Shown here piece after piece: positions 15,931 through 23,333 of a DNA stretch of 23,492 nt. The notes under the pieces were generated by a model. That model saw nothing but the letters and a program-made list of their open reading frames with translations. It was not told the origin of the DNA and searched no databases. Position 1 is the stretch's first letter; the number at the start of each line of letters is the position of its first letter. The stretch comes from Bacillota bacterium (GTDB lineage: Bacteria > Bacillota > Clostridia > Peptostreptococcales > Acidaminobacteraceae). The position numbers and the translations under genes were made by a program. The stretch is taken from NCBI GenBank assembly GCA_023443345.1, contig JAEZUZ010000111.1:1-23492 (forward strand). The letters run 5' to 3'.

Positions 15931-16997
15931 TACTTGTAGTTGTATCTTTTTTGTTTGCTCTAGGAACTAATTTCTATTTTTATTCAGCTCTTAGAAGAAG
16001 TCAGATAGCAGATCAGATGTTATTTGGGGGCTGGTTTGGAGATAATCAGAGACTTGTTTTTTATATTTTTTTGGCCTTATTCTTTATGTTGTATTTAAGT
16101 CTTATTTATTATCTAAAAAACAGATTAATTAGAGCCGTTAAGAGGGTAATCAAAAAAGTTATATCATTTCCAACTAATGACATCATAGCTGGAACAATTG
16201 GAGTTGTAGTGGGGGTGCTTATAGCTCACTTGATAGGTCAGCTTTACTCACTAATTCCAATAGGATTTGTTTCAGTTACACTTGCTGCTCTTACATACAT
16301 ACTTTTAGCTTATATAGGTGGATATGTTGCAATAGAGCGTATAAGTGACTACATTCCCCTTAAGAATAAAAATTTACATCAAGATGTAGATTTATCTAAG
16401 GTTATAAGTCCAAAAGTTCTAGATACAAGTGCAATAATAGATGGAAGATTTATTGAAATAGCAAAAACTGGTTTCATAGAGGGAGATATATATGTGCCAG
16501 AATTTGTGCTCGTTGAACTTCAGCATATTGCAGATTCAGATGATGAGCTAAAGAGATCTAAGGGAAGACGTGGTTTAGATAGTTTAGAAGAACTTAAGAA
16601 ATCTACAGCACTTCAAGTAGTAGTTATTACAAAGGATTATCAAGATATAGAAGAAGTAGATTTAAAGTTATTAAAGCTTGCTAAAGATATGAAGGCAAGT
16701 GTTGTGACAAATGACTACAATTTAAATAAACTTGCAAAAGTGCAGGGGATAAAGGTGCTAAATGTAAATGATATTACAAATGCAGTAAAATCTACAGCAG
16801 TAGCAGGTGAAATTTTAGAAGTAGATATTATAAAAGAAGGAAAGTCTTCTAACCAAGGTGTTGGATATTTAGAAGATGGAACAATGATAGTTATTGAAGG
16901 TGGAGAGAACTTTGTTGGTCAAAAGGTCGAAACAGAAGTTACGAGTGTTCTTCAAACTTCAGCTGGTAGAATGATATTTGCTAAAATTAGGAGTTAG
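15906..16997 (+). CDS. PIN/TRAM-domain membrane protein (YacL-like)
   Basis: The 363-residue protein has an N-terminal membrane part with about four hydrophobic segments (roughly 7-25, 48-67, 94-112 and 118-140). A PIN nuclease-type domain follows (about 168-285) with acidic residues in VLDTSAIIDGRF (Asp173), VLVELQHIADSDDE and VVTNDYNLN. A C-terminal TRAM beta-barrel (about 298-360) is a likely RNA-binding element. It resembles B. subtilis YacL, a membrane-tethered predicted RNase of unknown substrate. AGAGGAGG at 15894-15901 precedes the ATG at 15906, inside the end of the CarD gene. Confidence 0.9.
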   Translation: MQKKLYNLILVVVSFLFALGTNFYFYSALRRSQIADQMLFGGWFGDNQRLVFYIFLALFFMLYLSLIYYLKNRLIRAVKRVIKKVISFPTNDIIAGTIGVVVGVLIAHLIGQLYSLIPIGFVSVTLAALTYILLAYIGGYVAIERISDYIPLKNKNLHQDVDLSKVISPKVLDTSAIIDGRFIEIAKTGFIEGDIYVPEFVLVELQHIADSDDELKRSKGRRGLDSLEELKKSTALQVVVITKDYQDIEEVDLKLLKLAKDMKASVVTNDYNLNKLAKVQGIKVLNVNDITNAVKSTAVAGEILEVDIIKEGKSSNQGVGYLEDGTMIVIEGGENFVGQKVETEVTSVLQTSAGRMIFAKIRS

Positions 16998-16998
16998 A

Positions 16999-17862
16999 AT
17001 GGGTGTAAGAAAAAGTTGGGAAGAAATATATAGTATATTTGATTCAAGAAGAATTAGAAATATAGCTCTTCCTGAAAAATTTAGGTTGATTGAATTTATA
17101 AAGATGATTGCTCAAGAGGCATCTGCTCTTGAAGCAAACAATTACAAGGGATTCCCAAATAATTATGAAAAAAACAAAGACCATACATATAGAATGCTAA
17201 TATATCTATATGAGATAGGTGTAGATATAGAGGACTTTAAACAAATCGTTGTCAATTACTTAGATAACTATGAGTTTTCAGATATTTACTATGCAAAATT
17301 TGCAATTCTTGGAATGGGAATAATACTATTCTATGAAGAGAGAAAGGCATTTACAATTTTTAATGCACTTCTATCACTTTTAGGACAGGAATTCTTGACA
17401 TACAACCTCAAATATTATGGATACAAAAATCAAATTTCATCAATGTCAAATCCAGAATCTATAATTAGATATAAGGAATATGAGACAAAGTTTAGGAAAG
17501 TTAAATATGACCTTCTTGCTATGAACTATCTAGCAAAGGAAGAGGGAACTTATATATTAGAAAAATATATTAAGGAATTCTATAATGTAGATAAAATGAG
17601 TCTATTCTTTTCTCTTCTTTACGATATCGAAGATGATTTCAGAGAAGGTGTATATCAGAGGCTTCAAAGAGATGCAGATTCTCTAGATAAGATGATTTTA
17701 ACAGGTATCTATTGTATACTTAAAGGAAAGAATATAATAGTATCGCATTACTATTTGAATTCAATTATAGGTAAGTATGATCATTCAGGTGAAAGACCAC
17801 AGAAGGTAAAAGATGAAGCTTACCAAAGATATGAGGAGATGTTACATGAAATGGAAAAATAA
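16999..17862 (+). CDS. Uncharacterised helical protein
   Basis: I do not recognise this 287-residue protein. It is rich in Tyr, Ile, Leu, Lys and Glu, and appears all-helical with no signal peptide. One hydrophobic stretch around 94-105 (ILGMGIILFY) is more likely buried than transmembrane. It ends in a charged helix. The start is ATG at 16999 with TTAGGAG at 16987-16993; a TTG seven codons earlier lies inside the upstream gene and has no ribosome site. It begins one base after the YacL-like stop and overlaps the next gene by 17 bases, so it is co-translated with a small membrane-anchored protein. The two may work together. Confidence 0.8.
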   Translation: MGVRKSWEEIYSIFDSRRIRNIALPEKFRLIEFIKMIAQEASALEANNYKGFPNNYEKNKDHTYRMLIYLYEIGVDIEDFKQIVVNYLDNYEFSDIYYAKFAILGMGIILFYEERKAFTIFNALLSLLGQEFLTYNLKYYGYKNQISSMSNPESIIRYKEYETKFRKVKYDLLAMNYLAKEEGTYILEKYIKEFYNVDKMSLFFSLLYDIEDDFREGVYQRLQRDADSLDKMILTGIYCILKGKNIIVSHYYLNSIIGKYDHSGERPQKVKDEAYQRYEEMLHEMEK

Positions 17863-18349
17863 TATGCTAAATGAACTTGTAGAAAAGTTTGATAAAAACC
17901 AAAAAAAACAAATTAGAAACAAGGGAATAGTAATAGGTGCTGTACTTGCTTTAATTGCAGTTGGAGCACTTATTGTTAAATTCTATCTTAAAGTTTGCAA
18001 ATTAAAACAGAATGCAGATGTTTTTAACTACGTAAATAGTTCAGAAATAAACTATAATGGAAAAGAATTTGGAGATGAATGTATTTCAAGCATTTTCTCT
18101 AATAATGTAGTTAAATTAAATGGTGCTATTATTTCAAGAGACCCAATGAATTTATGCATAAAGGCGCATTCCTCAACTATGACTATAGAAGTGCCATCAA
18201 GCTGGAATGTAAAGGCACAGGGTATTTCTAAGTCAAGTAATATCGATAATGAAACAAATTTTGATAGAGAAAATTTCAATGCACCACTATTATTTATAAA
18301 TTATTCTCTAAAAAAATCAAATCTTAAAATTAAAAAAGTAGAAGAATAA
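17846..18349 (+). CDS. Uncharacterised membrane-anchored protein with LiaF-like tail
   Basis: The 167-residue protein has a basic N-terminal helix (1-26), one transmembrane segment (about 27-48, ending KFYLK) and an extracytoplasmic part. The last ~80 residues alternate short hydrophobic strands with turns: VVKLNGAII, CIKAHSSTMTIEVPSSWNV, then LKIKKV. That spacing resembles the one-strand-per-turn beta-helix of LiaF/DUF4097-type sensors, which contain similar 'gdi.I.vP..w.v' repeats. This is a by-eye similarity only. The start is ATG at 17846 with GAGGAG at 17833-17838; an in-frame ATG at 17813 has no ribosome site and lies deep in the upstream gene. Six bases separate it from the Sir2 gene. 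Confidence 0.78.
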   Translation: MKWKNNMLNELVEKFDKNQKKQIRNKGIVIGAVLALIAVGALIVKFYLKVCKLKQNADVFNYVNSSEINYNGKEFGDECISSIFSNNVVKLNGAIISRDPMNLCIKAHSSTMTIEVPSSWNVKAQGISKSSNIDNETNFDRENFNAPLLFINYSLKKSNLKIKKVEE

Positions 18350-18355
18350 TTTCTG

Positions 18356-19048
18356 ATGAGAGAAGATTTAAAGGGATATAGAAATATAGTATTCTTTGGA
18401 GGTGCTGGAACTTCTACAGAGTGTGGAATACCAGATTTTAGATCTGCAAAGGGGCTATTTAGTATGGCACCTGAGTCAATTCTATCTCATACTACACTTA
18501 TTAATAATCCAGAAATATTTTTTAAATTCTGTAGAGAAAATTTATACTATCCAGATGCTGAGCCAGTTGAAGGACATTTCATACTGAAAGATTTAGAAGA
18601 AAGAGGATTATTAAAAGCTATAATAACTCAAAATATAGACTCGATGCATCAGAAGGCAGGAAGTAAAAATGTAGTTGAACTTCATGGTACGCTTATCAAA
18701 AATTACTGTATTACTACAGGTGAAGAATTTAGCATGGAATATGTCTTAAATTATCCAGAGATAATTCCAAGATGTGATAAGTGCGGAGATATAGTAAGAC
18801 CTGATGTAGTTCTGTACGAAGAGCAACTTGATTATCATTCAATTGAAAGAGCAATAAAATATTTAGAAGAAGCAGATCTTCTGATATTGTGTGGAAGCTC
18901 ATTTGTAGTTCAGCCGGCTTGTTCTCTAATATTTAATAGTAAAGCTAGAAAGATACTGATAAATTTAGAGGCAACTCCAATTGATAACTATGTAGATGAA
19001 GTTATGAGAATGGGATTTTCTCAAGGATTAAAACTTCTTTTTAAATAA
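18356..19048 (+). CDS. Sir2-family NAD-dependent deacylase (divergent zinc site)
   Basis: The 230-residue protein keeps the sirtuin catalytic motifs: GAGTSTECGIPDFRS (16-30), TQNIDSMHQKAG (91-102), the catalytic His110 in ELHGT, and GSSFVVQPA late in the Rossmann fold. Sirtuins remove acyl groups from lysine using NAD. The structural zinc site is incomplete. The second pair is present (Cys140 and Cys143 in RCDKCG), but in the first pair only Cys118 remains, and the position expected for its partner, 121, is Thr. The family's GTS is also GSS here. The ATG at 18356 is preceded by an in-frame TAA at 18347 and only a weak ribosome site, so translation may depend on the upstream gene. It is the last gene before a strong terminator. 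Confidence 0.88.
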   Translation: MREDLKGYRNIVFFGGAGTSTECGIPDFRSAKGLFSMAPESILSHTTLINNPEIFFKFCRENLYYPDAEPVEGHFILKDLEERGLLKAIITQNIDSMHQKAGSKNVVELHGTLIKNYCITTGEEFSMEYVLNYPEIIPRCDKCGDIVRPDVVLYEEQLDYHSIERAIKYLEEADLLILCGSSFVVQPACSLIFNSKARKILINLEATPIDNYVDEVMRMGFSQGLKLLFK

Positions 19049-19070
19049 GAAAAGAAATTAAGTAAAACAA

Positions 19071-19099
19071 AAAAGCTCTAGTGTAAAACTAGAGCTTTT
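19071..19099. terminator. Bidirectional terminator between convergent genes
   Basis: AAAAGCTCTAGT (19071-19082) and ACTAGAGCTTTT (19088-19099) form a perfect 12-pair stem over a GTAAA loop. A-runs on one side and T-runs on the other let it work on both strands. It lies between the Sir2 gene (plus) and the small membrane protein gene (minus). Confidence 0.93.
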
Positions 19100-19102
19100 A
19101 TA

Positions 19103-19492
19103 TTACACTTTACTCCAAAATATCACAAATGGAATAATAAAGAAGATGCAAGAAGGTATCAGAGTGTAGTCAAGTAAATCAAAATCGTATTCTCTATATA
19201 GATATTTTTCTCTTACCTTTCTTTCCATTTCTGCAGAGTCTAGAGTTTGAAATTCATCCATGAGTCTCTTTCTTTTCTGATCCGGAAATAGTATAGCGAA
19301 TCTCTTAAAGGAATAAATAGTTGTATTCCAAAGTTTTTTTTCTACGGTAAAAAGAAAAACCGATACAATCATTACAGGTAGATTAAACAAGAACAGAATA
19401 TCTACTATGTCTGTAAAATTCAATTTATCTTTAAATATGCAGTAAATGATGGTTAAAGATATCAAAATTATAGGGTAAATAAGTTTTTTCAT
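19103..19492 (-). CDS. Small membrane protein, DUF3899-like
   Basis: This 129-residue protein has three hydrophobic segments: two at the N-terminus (about 3-19 and 31-50) and one at the C-terminus (about 109-126). A charged loop between them contains basic KRKR and several acidic residues. The segment around VFLFTVEKKLWNTTIYSFKRF resembles the DUF3899 family of small Firmicutes membrane proteins, where a hydrophobic helix is followed by an aromatic YSFK-like motif. That assignment is by eye and the function is unknown. The ATG at 19492 has AAAGG about six bases upstream and an extended -10 at 19522-19512. It is the only complete minus-strand gene, isolated between a terminator and the opp promoter. 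Confidence 0.75.
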   Translation of the reverse strand: MKKLIYPIILISLTIIYCIFKDKLNFTDIVDILFLFNLPVMIVSVFLFTVEKKLWNTTIYSFKRFAILFPDQKRKRLMDEFQTLDSAEMERKVREKYLYREYDFDLLDYTLIPSCIFFIIPFVIFWSKV

Positions 19493-19511
19493 AATAACCT
19501 TTCTTTATTGA

Positions 19512-19522
19512 ATTATAACATA
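19512..19522 (-). promoter_or_regulatory. Extended -10 promoter of the DUF3899-like gene
   Basis: On the minus strand TATGTTATAAT provides a TGn-TATAAT extended -10 about 20 bases ahead of the start codon. There is no good -35, but the same 11-mer occurs in two other promoters in the window (595-605 minus, 11952-11962 plus). Confidence 0.6.
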
Positions 19523-19538
19523 AAATTTATAAAATACT

Positions 19539-19567
19539 TTGACATTGTAAACAAAACATTGTAAAAT
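19539..19567 (+). promoter_or_regulatory. Sigma-A promoter of the opp operon
   Basis: TTGACA at 19539-19544, a 17-base spacer and TAAAAT at 19562-19567 form a near-consensus housekeeping promoter. It is the clearest in the window. Transcription would start near 19574, giving a leader of about 100 nt before oppB. Confidence 0.85.
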
Positions 19568-19575
19568 AACACAAT
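19542..19575. repeat. Repeated ATTGT motif across the opp promoter
   Basis: ACATTGTAAA occurs twice in direct orientation (19542-19551 and 19556-19565, 14 bases apart). The inverted half-site ACAAT at 19571-19575 then makes an ATTGT-N8-ACAAT arrangement around the -10. A protein bound here would cover the promoter, so this is a candidate operator. Confidence 0.5.
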
Positions 19576-19609
19576 ACAGAAACTTTTAAGACTATAAGCA
19601 TAAAATGCA

Positions 19610-19642
19610 ATTTTGAAAAACGAAAAATTCATTTTGAGAAAC
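19610..19642. repeat. 21-bp-period direct repeat in the opp leader
   Basis: ATTTTGAAAAAC (19610-19621) and ATTTTGAGAAAC (19631-19642) match at 11 of 12 positions and are 21 bases apart, two DNA turns. They lie in the untranslated leader just downstream of the promoter, a position suited to repressor binding. Each matches 10 of 15 bases of the CodY box when aligned by eye. Confidence 0.45.
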
Positions 19643-19673
19643 AATTTTAATATTTATATAGACAGGAGGAAAT

Positions 19674-20624
19674 ATGCTTAGGTATGTCGCAGGAAGGGTA
19701 GGCCTAATAATAATAACACTTATATTAGTAATTACCATAAACTTTTTTATGTTGCGTCTAGACGGTGGCTCGCCATTTGATGATCCTAAAATTTCAAGAG
19801 CACAAAAAACATTGATGATGGAAAAATATGGTCTTAATGACCCAATGACAGTACAATTTATTCGTTATGTAAAAAATCTTTTAAAGGGAGACTTTGGTGT
19901 AAGTCTACGTTTCCAGAATCAAGATGTTCTTAATATGATTATGGATAAATTACCACACACAACAAAAATAGGATTACCTGCACTAGTAATTGGACTCTTA
20001 TTTGGAATAATATTGGGGTCACTTGCCGCCATATACCGAGGCACATGGGTTGACCATATGACGACGGTCTTTGCCATAATATTTGTAACAGTTCCGTCCT
20101 TTGTACTTGCCGCACTTATGCAGTACTATTTTTCAGCGAAATTGGGATGGTTTCCATATCTATATAATATAAGTGCTCAGGCGACTTTATTTCAGAAACT
20201 TTCATCGATGGTGCTTCCTGTATTAGCTATTTCTTTAAGCATCATTGCATCAGTTATGAGGTTGATGAGAAGCGAGTTGGTAGAAGTTCTAAATTCAGAT
20301 TATATACTTTTAGCTAGAGCCAAGGGCTTAAATAAACCAAGAGTTATTAAGAGACATGCTATTAGAAATGCACTTATTCCTGTAATGACAATTGTTGGAC
20401 CTATGACTCTTAGTGTTATATATGGTTCTCTTATTGTTGAGAGATTTTTTGGAGTTCCAGGACTATCAAACCTTATGGTTCAGGCGCTTTCAACACACGA
20501 CTACTTCCTAACACTTGGAATTAATACTATTTATACATTTATGTATACAGTTGTTGTTTTGGCTACAGATCTTCTTTACGGAGTAATCGACCCACGTATT
20601 AGAATTAGTGGAGGAGACAGATAA
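19674..20624 (+). CDS. oppB: Oligopeptide ABC transporter permease OppB
   Basis: The 316-residue permease has the OppB/DppB layout. There is an N-terminal helix (MLRYVAGRVG start, hydrophobic to about 27), an extracytoplasmic loop with the family's KYGLNDPMTVQFIRYVKNLLKGDFGVS stretch in parts, then five more helices. The cytoplasmic EAA loop SDYILLARAKGLNKPRVI couples to the ATPase. It forms the membrane channel with OppC. AGGAGGA at 19664-19670 is an excellent ribosome site. No solute-binding protein gene precedes it; oppA may lie after oppF, outside the window, or elsewhere. The stop overlaps the oppC start by one base (TAATG). Confidence 0.95.
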   Translation: MLRYVAGRVGLIIITLILVITINFFMLRLDGGSPFDDPKISRAQKTLMMEKYGLNDPMTVQFIRYVKNLLKGDFGVSLRFQNQDVLNMIMDKLPHTTKIGLPALVIGLLFGIILGSLAAIYRGTWVDHMTTVFAIIFVTVPSFVLAALMQYYFSAKLGWFPYLYNISAQATLFQKLSSMVLPVLAISLSIIASVMRLMRSELVEVLNSDYILLARAKGLNKPRVIKRHAIRNALIPVMTIVGPMTLSVIYGSLIVERFFGVPGLSNLMVQALSTHDYFLTLGINTIYTFMYTVVVLATDLLYGVIDPRIRISGGDR

Positions 20625-22282
20625 TGAGTGATAAAAAAGAATATAATTTGACTCCTCAAGATTTTAAGAGGGTCACAGTTTCAAACAAAGAAGCAGAAAA
20701 AATTTCTACAAAAACCATAAGTTTTTGGAGAGATTCATTTAGAAGACTTACAAAAGATAAAGCAGCAGTTTTAAGCTTAATAATTCTTGCCTTATTAATT
20801 GCAGCTAGTATATTGCTACCTAAACCATTTTTAAATCAAAAAGATAGATTTGGAAAAGTATTTACTTATGGATCGTATCCAAGACTTGTAGATTCAAGTG
20901 GACAGGAATTCAAAAAGGAAAATATAGCATATCTTCCTCCGAGAATACCAGGGGTTGAAAAGCTTGGAATATTTGACGGGACAGCAACGGTTGAAATTTC
21001 TATCTTTGATTTGATTGTTGGTGAACTGCCAAGATCTGATAAGTTTAAAGATTTAAAGAAACCACAAAATAGAGAAAAGCTAAAAAAGGAATTAGATTTA
21101 CCTTATCATCCATATGAAATTGTCCTTCAGGATATTTTCGAAAAAGACGGAAATAAGATTGCAAAGATAAAGGTAAAGTCTTCAGGCCAAGTTAAAGAAG
21201 TTCCGTATTCATCTTTAATATCTGAATATTCTAAATATAAGCAAGAGTTTTTTAAGTTTGTAAAAACTTCAACTGATGCTCATGGCAATACAATGGTTAA
21301 AATTAAAAGAGATATGTATGCAATGCAGGGAGTTAAGGAGCTATACTTCTGGTTTGGTACAGATAGAATATCTCTAGATAACTACACTAGATTGTGGATT
21401 GGTATACAGATATCTCTATTAATTGCATTATGTTCTATAATTTTTGACTTTAGTATAGGTATCACATATGGAACAATTTCAGGTTTTTATACAGGAACTT
21501 GGATTGATAACCTTATGATGAGATTTGCAGAAATTATAGGGTCAATACCATTTTTTGTATTCCTATTTATATTTATATCAATAAAGAAACAAATAGTTTC
21601 ATATTTAAAAGTAGCGGCATATTATATCCTTACAGGTAAGGTATTTTGGGCAATACTTGCTATATCAGCAATTATATTCTTAATTATTAAGTTGCCTAAA
21701 CTTATCAAAGGATATATAAATACAAGTGACTTTGTGAAGTCGCTTATGAGGTTCGCAATATTCTTTGGAATATATGGACTAATTCACTTAGTAATTTATT
21801 ATTATTTAAATTCAAAATTAGATATAAGTCCAAAGGGAATTTTAGATAACAATTCAGCTTCATTTATTATAATTGTACTTGCTCTAAGTATTACAGGTTG
21901 GATAGATGTATCAAGACTTGTTAGAGCACAAATTATTAAGTTAAGAGATCAGGAATTCGTGTTAGCGTCTAAGACACTTGGAGCTGGCAGCGGAAGAATT
22001 ATGAGAAAACATTTATTTCCAAATATAATTGGACAGTTGGTTGTACTTGCTACATTTAAAATACCATCAGCAATTTTCTCAGAGTCATTCCTAACATTCT
22101 TAGGTCTAGGTTTACCAAACCCAATGACTTCTTTAGGAACACTTGTATTTAATGGTTATGAATCAATAAAAACTCAACCAACACTGTTAATTATTCCAGC
22201 ATTCTTTATGTCATTACTTATGCTTGCAATCAACTTGCTAGCTAATGGACTTAGAGATGCACTTGATCCAAGAATGAGATAG
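20624..22282 (+). CDS. oppC: Oligopeptide ABC transporter permease OppC, enlarged
   Basis: At 552 residues this is far longer than the usual ~300. The family core is recognisable: first helix about 47-66, FWFGTD (243-247) before the permease domain, EIIGSIPFF (about 303-311), GWIDVSRLVRAQIIKLRDQEFVLASKTLGAG (EAA loop, from 425), FLGLGLPNP, and the DPRMR end. Two additions account for the extra length. One is about 130 residues of hydrophilic extracytoplasmic sequence after helix 1. The other is about 85-90 residues, including two or three extra hydrophobic segments, between IGSIPFF and the EAA loop. The GTDxxGRD motif is reduced to GTDRISLDN. It pairs with OppB, and reading continues intact, so this is not a frameshift artefact. 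Confidence 0.92.
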   Translation: MSDKKEYNLTPQDFKRVTVSNKEAEKISTKTISFWRDSFRRLTKDKAAVLSLIILALLIAASILLPKPFLNQKDRFGKVFTYGSYPRLVDSSGQEFKKENIAYLPPRIPGVEKLGIFDGTATVEISIFDLIVGELPRSDKFKDLKKPQNREKLKKELDLPYHPYEIVLQDIFEKDGNKIAKIKVKSSGQVKEVPYSSLISEYSKYKQEFFKFVKTSTDAHGNTMVKIKRDMYAMQGVKELYFWFGTDRISLDNYTRLWIGIQISLLIALCSIIFDFSIGITYGTISGFYTGTWIDNLMMRFAEIIGSIPFFVFLFIFISIKKQIVSYLKVAAYYILTGKVFWAILAISAIIFLIIKLPKLIKGYINTSDFVKSLMRFAIFFGIYGLIHLVIYYYLNSKLDISPKGILDNNSASFIIIVLALSITGWIDVSRLVRAQIIKLRDQEFVLASKTLGAGSGRIMRKHLFPNIIGQLVVLATFKIPSAIFSESFLTFLGLGLPNPMTSLGTLVFNGYESIKTQPTLLIIPAFFMSLLMLAINLLANGLRDALDPRMR

Positions 22283-22292
22283 GAGGAAGGAC

Positions 22293-23333
22293 ATGCAAGG
22301 AAAGAAAATATTAGAAGTTAAAGACCTTGAAGTTAATTTTAAAACCTTCAGTGGTGAAGTCCAAGCTGTCCGTGGCATAAGCTTTGATTTGCATGAAGGT
22401 GAAGCTCTTTCTATAGTTGGAGAATCAGGTAGTGGTAAGAGTGTTACTGTTAAAGCTATTATGGGTTTATTAGCTACAAATGGTTACTATAAAAATGGAG
22501 AAATACTTTTTGAAGATATGGATGTAACTAAGCTTAAAGAGAAAGACCTTCATAAAGTACGCGGTAACAAGATGGCGATGATATTCCAAGATCCCATGAC
22601 TTCTCTTGACCCTACAATGACAATTGGAAAACAAATTATGGAAGTTATAATTCTTCACCAGAAAGTAAGCAAAGAAGTTGCTAGAAAAAAAGCAATAGAG
22701 CTTATAGAAATGGTGGGGATTGATAATCCAGAATATAGAATGAAACAATACCCACACCAATTTAGTGGTGGTATGAGACAGAGAATTGTAATAGCTATTG
22801 CATTAGCTTGTGAGCCAAAAATTTTAATTGCTGATGAGCCAACAACTGCTTTAGATGTTACCATTCAGGCACAAATTATAGATTTAATGAAAGATCTTCA
22901 GAAGAAGACAGGGGTCGCGTTAATATTTATTACACACGACCTTGGGGTTGTTGCAAATGTTGCAGATAGAGTTGCTGTAATGTATGCTGGTAGAATTGTT
23001 GAAATTGGAAAGAATGATGAAGTTTTCTACAATCCACAACATCCATATACTTGGGGACTATTGGCATCTATGCCTACATTTGAGACAACAGAGGAACTCT
23101 ATGCAATACCTGGAACACCTCCAAATCTAATGAATCCTCCTCAGGGAGATGCCTTCGCCTTAAGAAGTGACTATGCATTAGAGATAGATTTAAAGGAACA
23201 ACCTCCGTTTTTTGAGGTAACTCCAACGCATAAAGCAGCAACATGGTTACTTCATCCTATGGCAGAAAAGGTTACCCCTCCTAAGGTTATATTAGATAGA
23301 TGGGCAAAATATCAGGAGCGTCACCATGAATAA
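22293..23333 (+). CDS. oppD: Oligopeptide ABC transporter ATP-binding protein OppD
   Basis: The 346-residue ATPase carries Walker A GESGSGKS (about 45-52), Q-loop [10 protein letters not shown], signature QFSGGMRQR, Walker [13 protein letters not shown] and the switch His in ITHDLG. The C-terminal extension [20 protein letters not shown] identifies an OppD-type subunit close to streptococcal AmiE. Many relatives have cysteines in this tail that hold a cluster or metal; none are present here. It powers import together with OppF. AGGAGG precedes the ATG at 22293. Its end overlaps the oppF start by eight bases. Confidence 0.95.
   Translation: MQGKKILEVKDLEVNFKTFSGEVQAVRGISFDLHEGEALSIVGESGSGKSVTVKAIMGLLATNGYYKNGEILFEDMDVTKLKEKDLHKVRGNKMAMIFQDPMTSLDPTMTIGKQIMEVIILHQKVSKEVARKKAIELIEMVGIDNPEYRMKQYPHQFSGGMRQRIVIAIALACEPKILIADEPTTALDVTIQAQIIDLMKDLQKKTGVALIFITHDLGVVANVADRVAVMYAGRIVEIGKNDEVFYNPQHPYTWGLLASMPTFETTEELYAIPGTPPNLMNPPQGDAFALRSDYALEIDLKEQPPFFEVTPTHKAATWLLHPMAEKVTPPKVILDRWAKYQERHHE

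Noticed and set aside
16978..16998. TTG start for the uncharacterised helical protein
   Set aside because: It lies inside the YacL-like gene without a ribosome site; ATG 16999 has TTAGGAG in the right place.
22470..22864. Minus-strand frames inside oppD
   Set aside because: They run opposite a strongly conserved ATPase and have no start signals.
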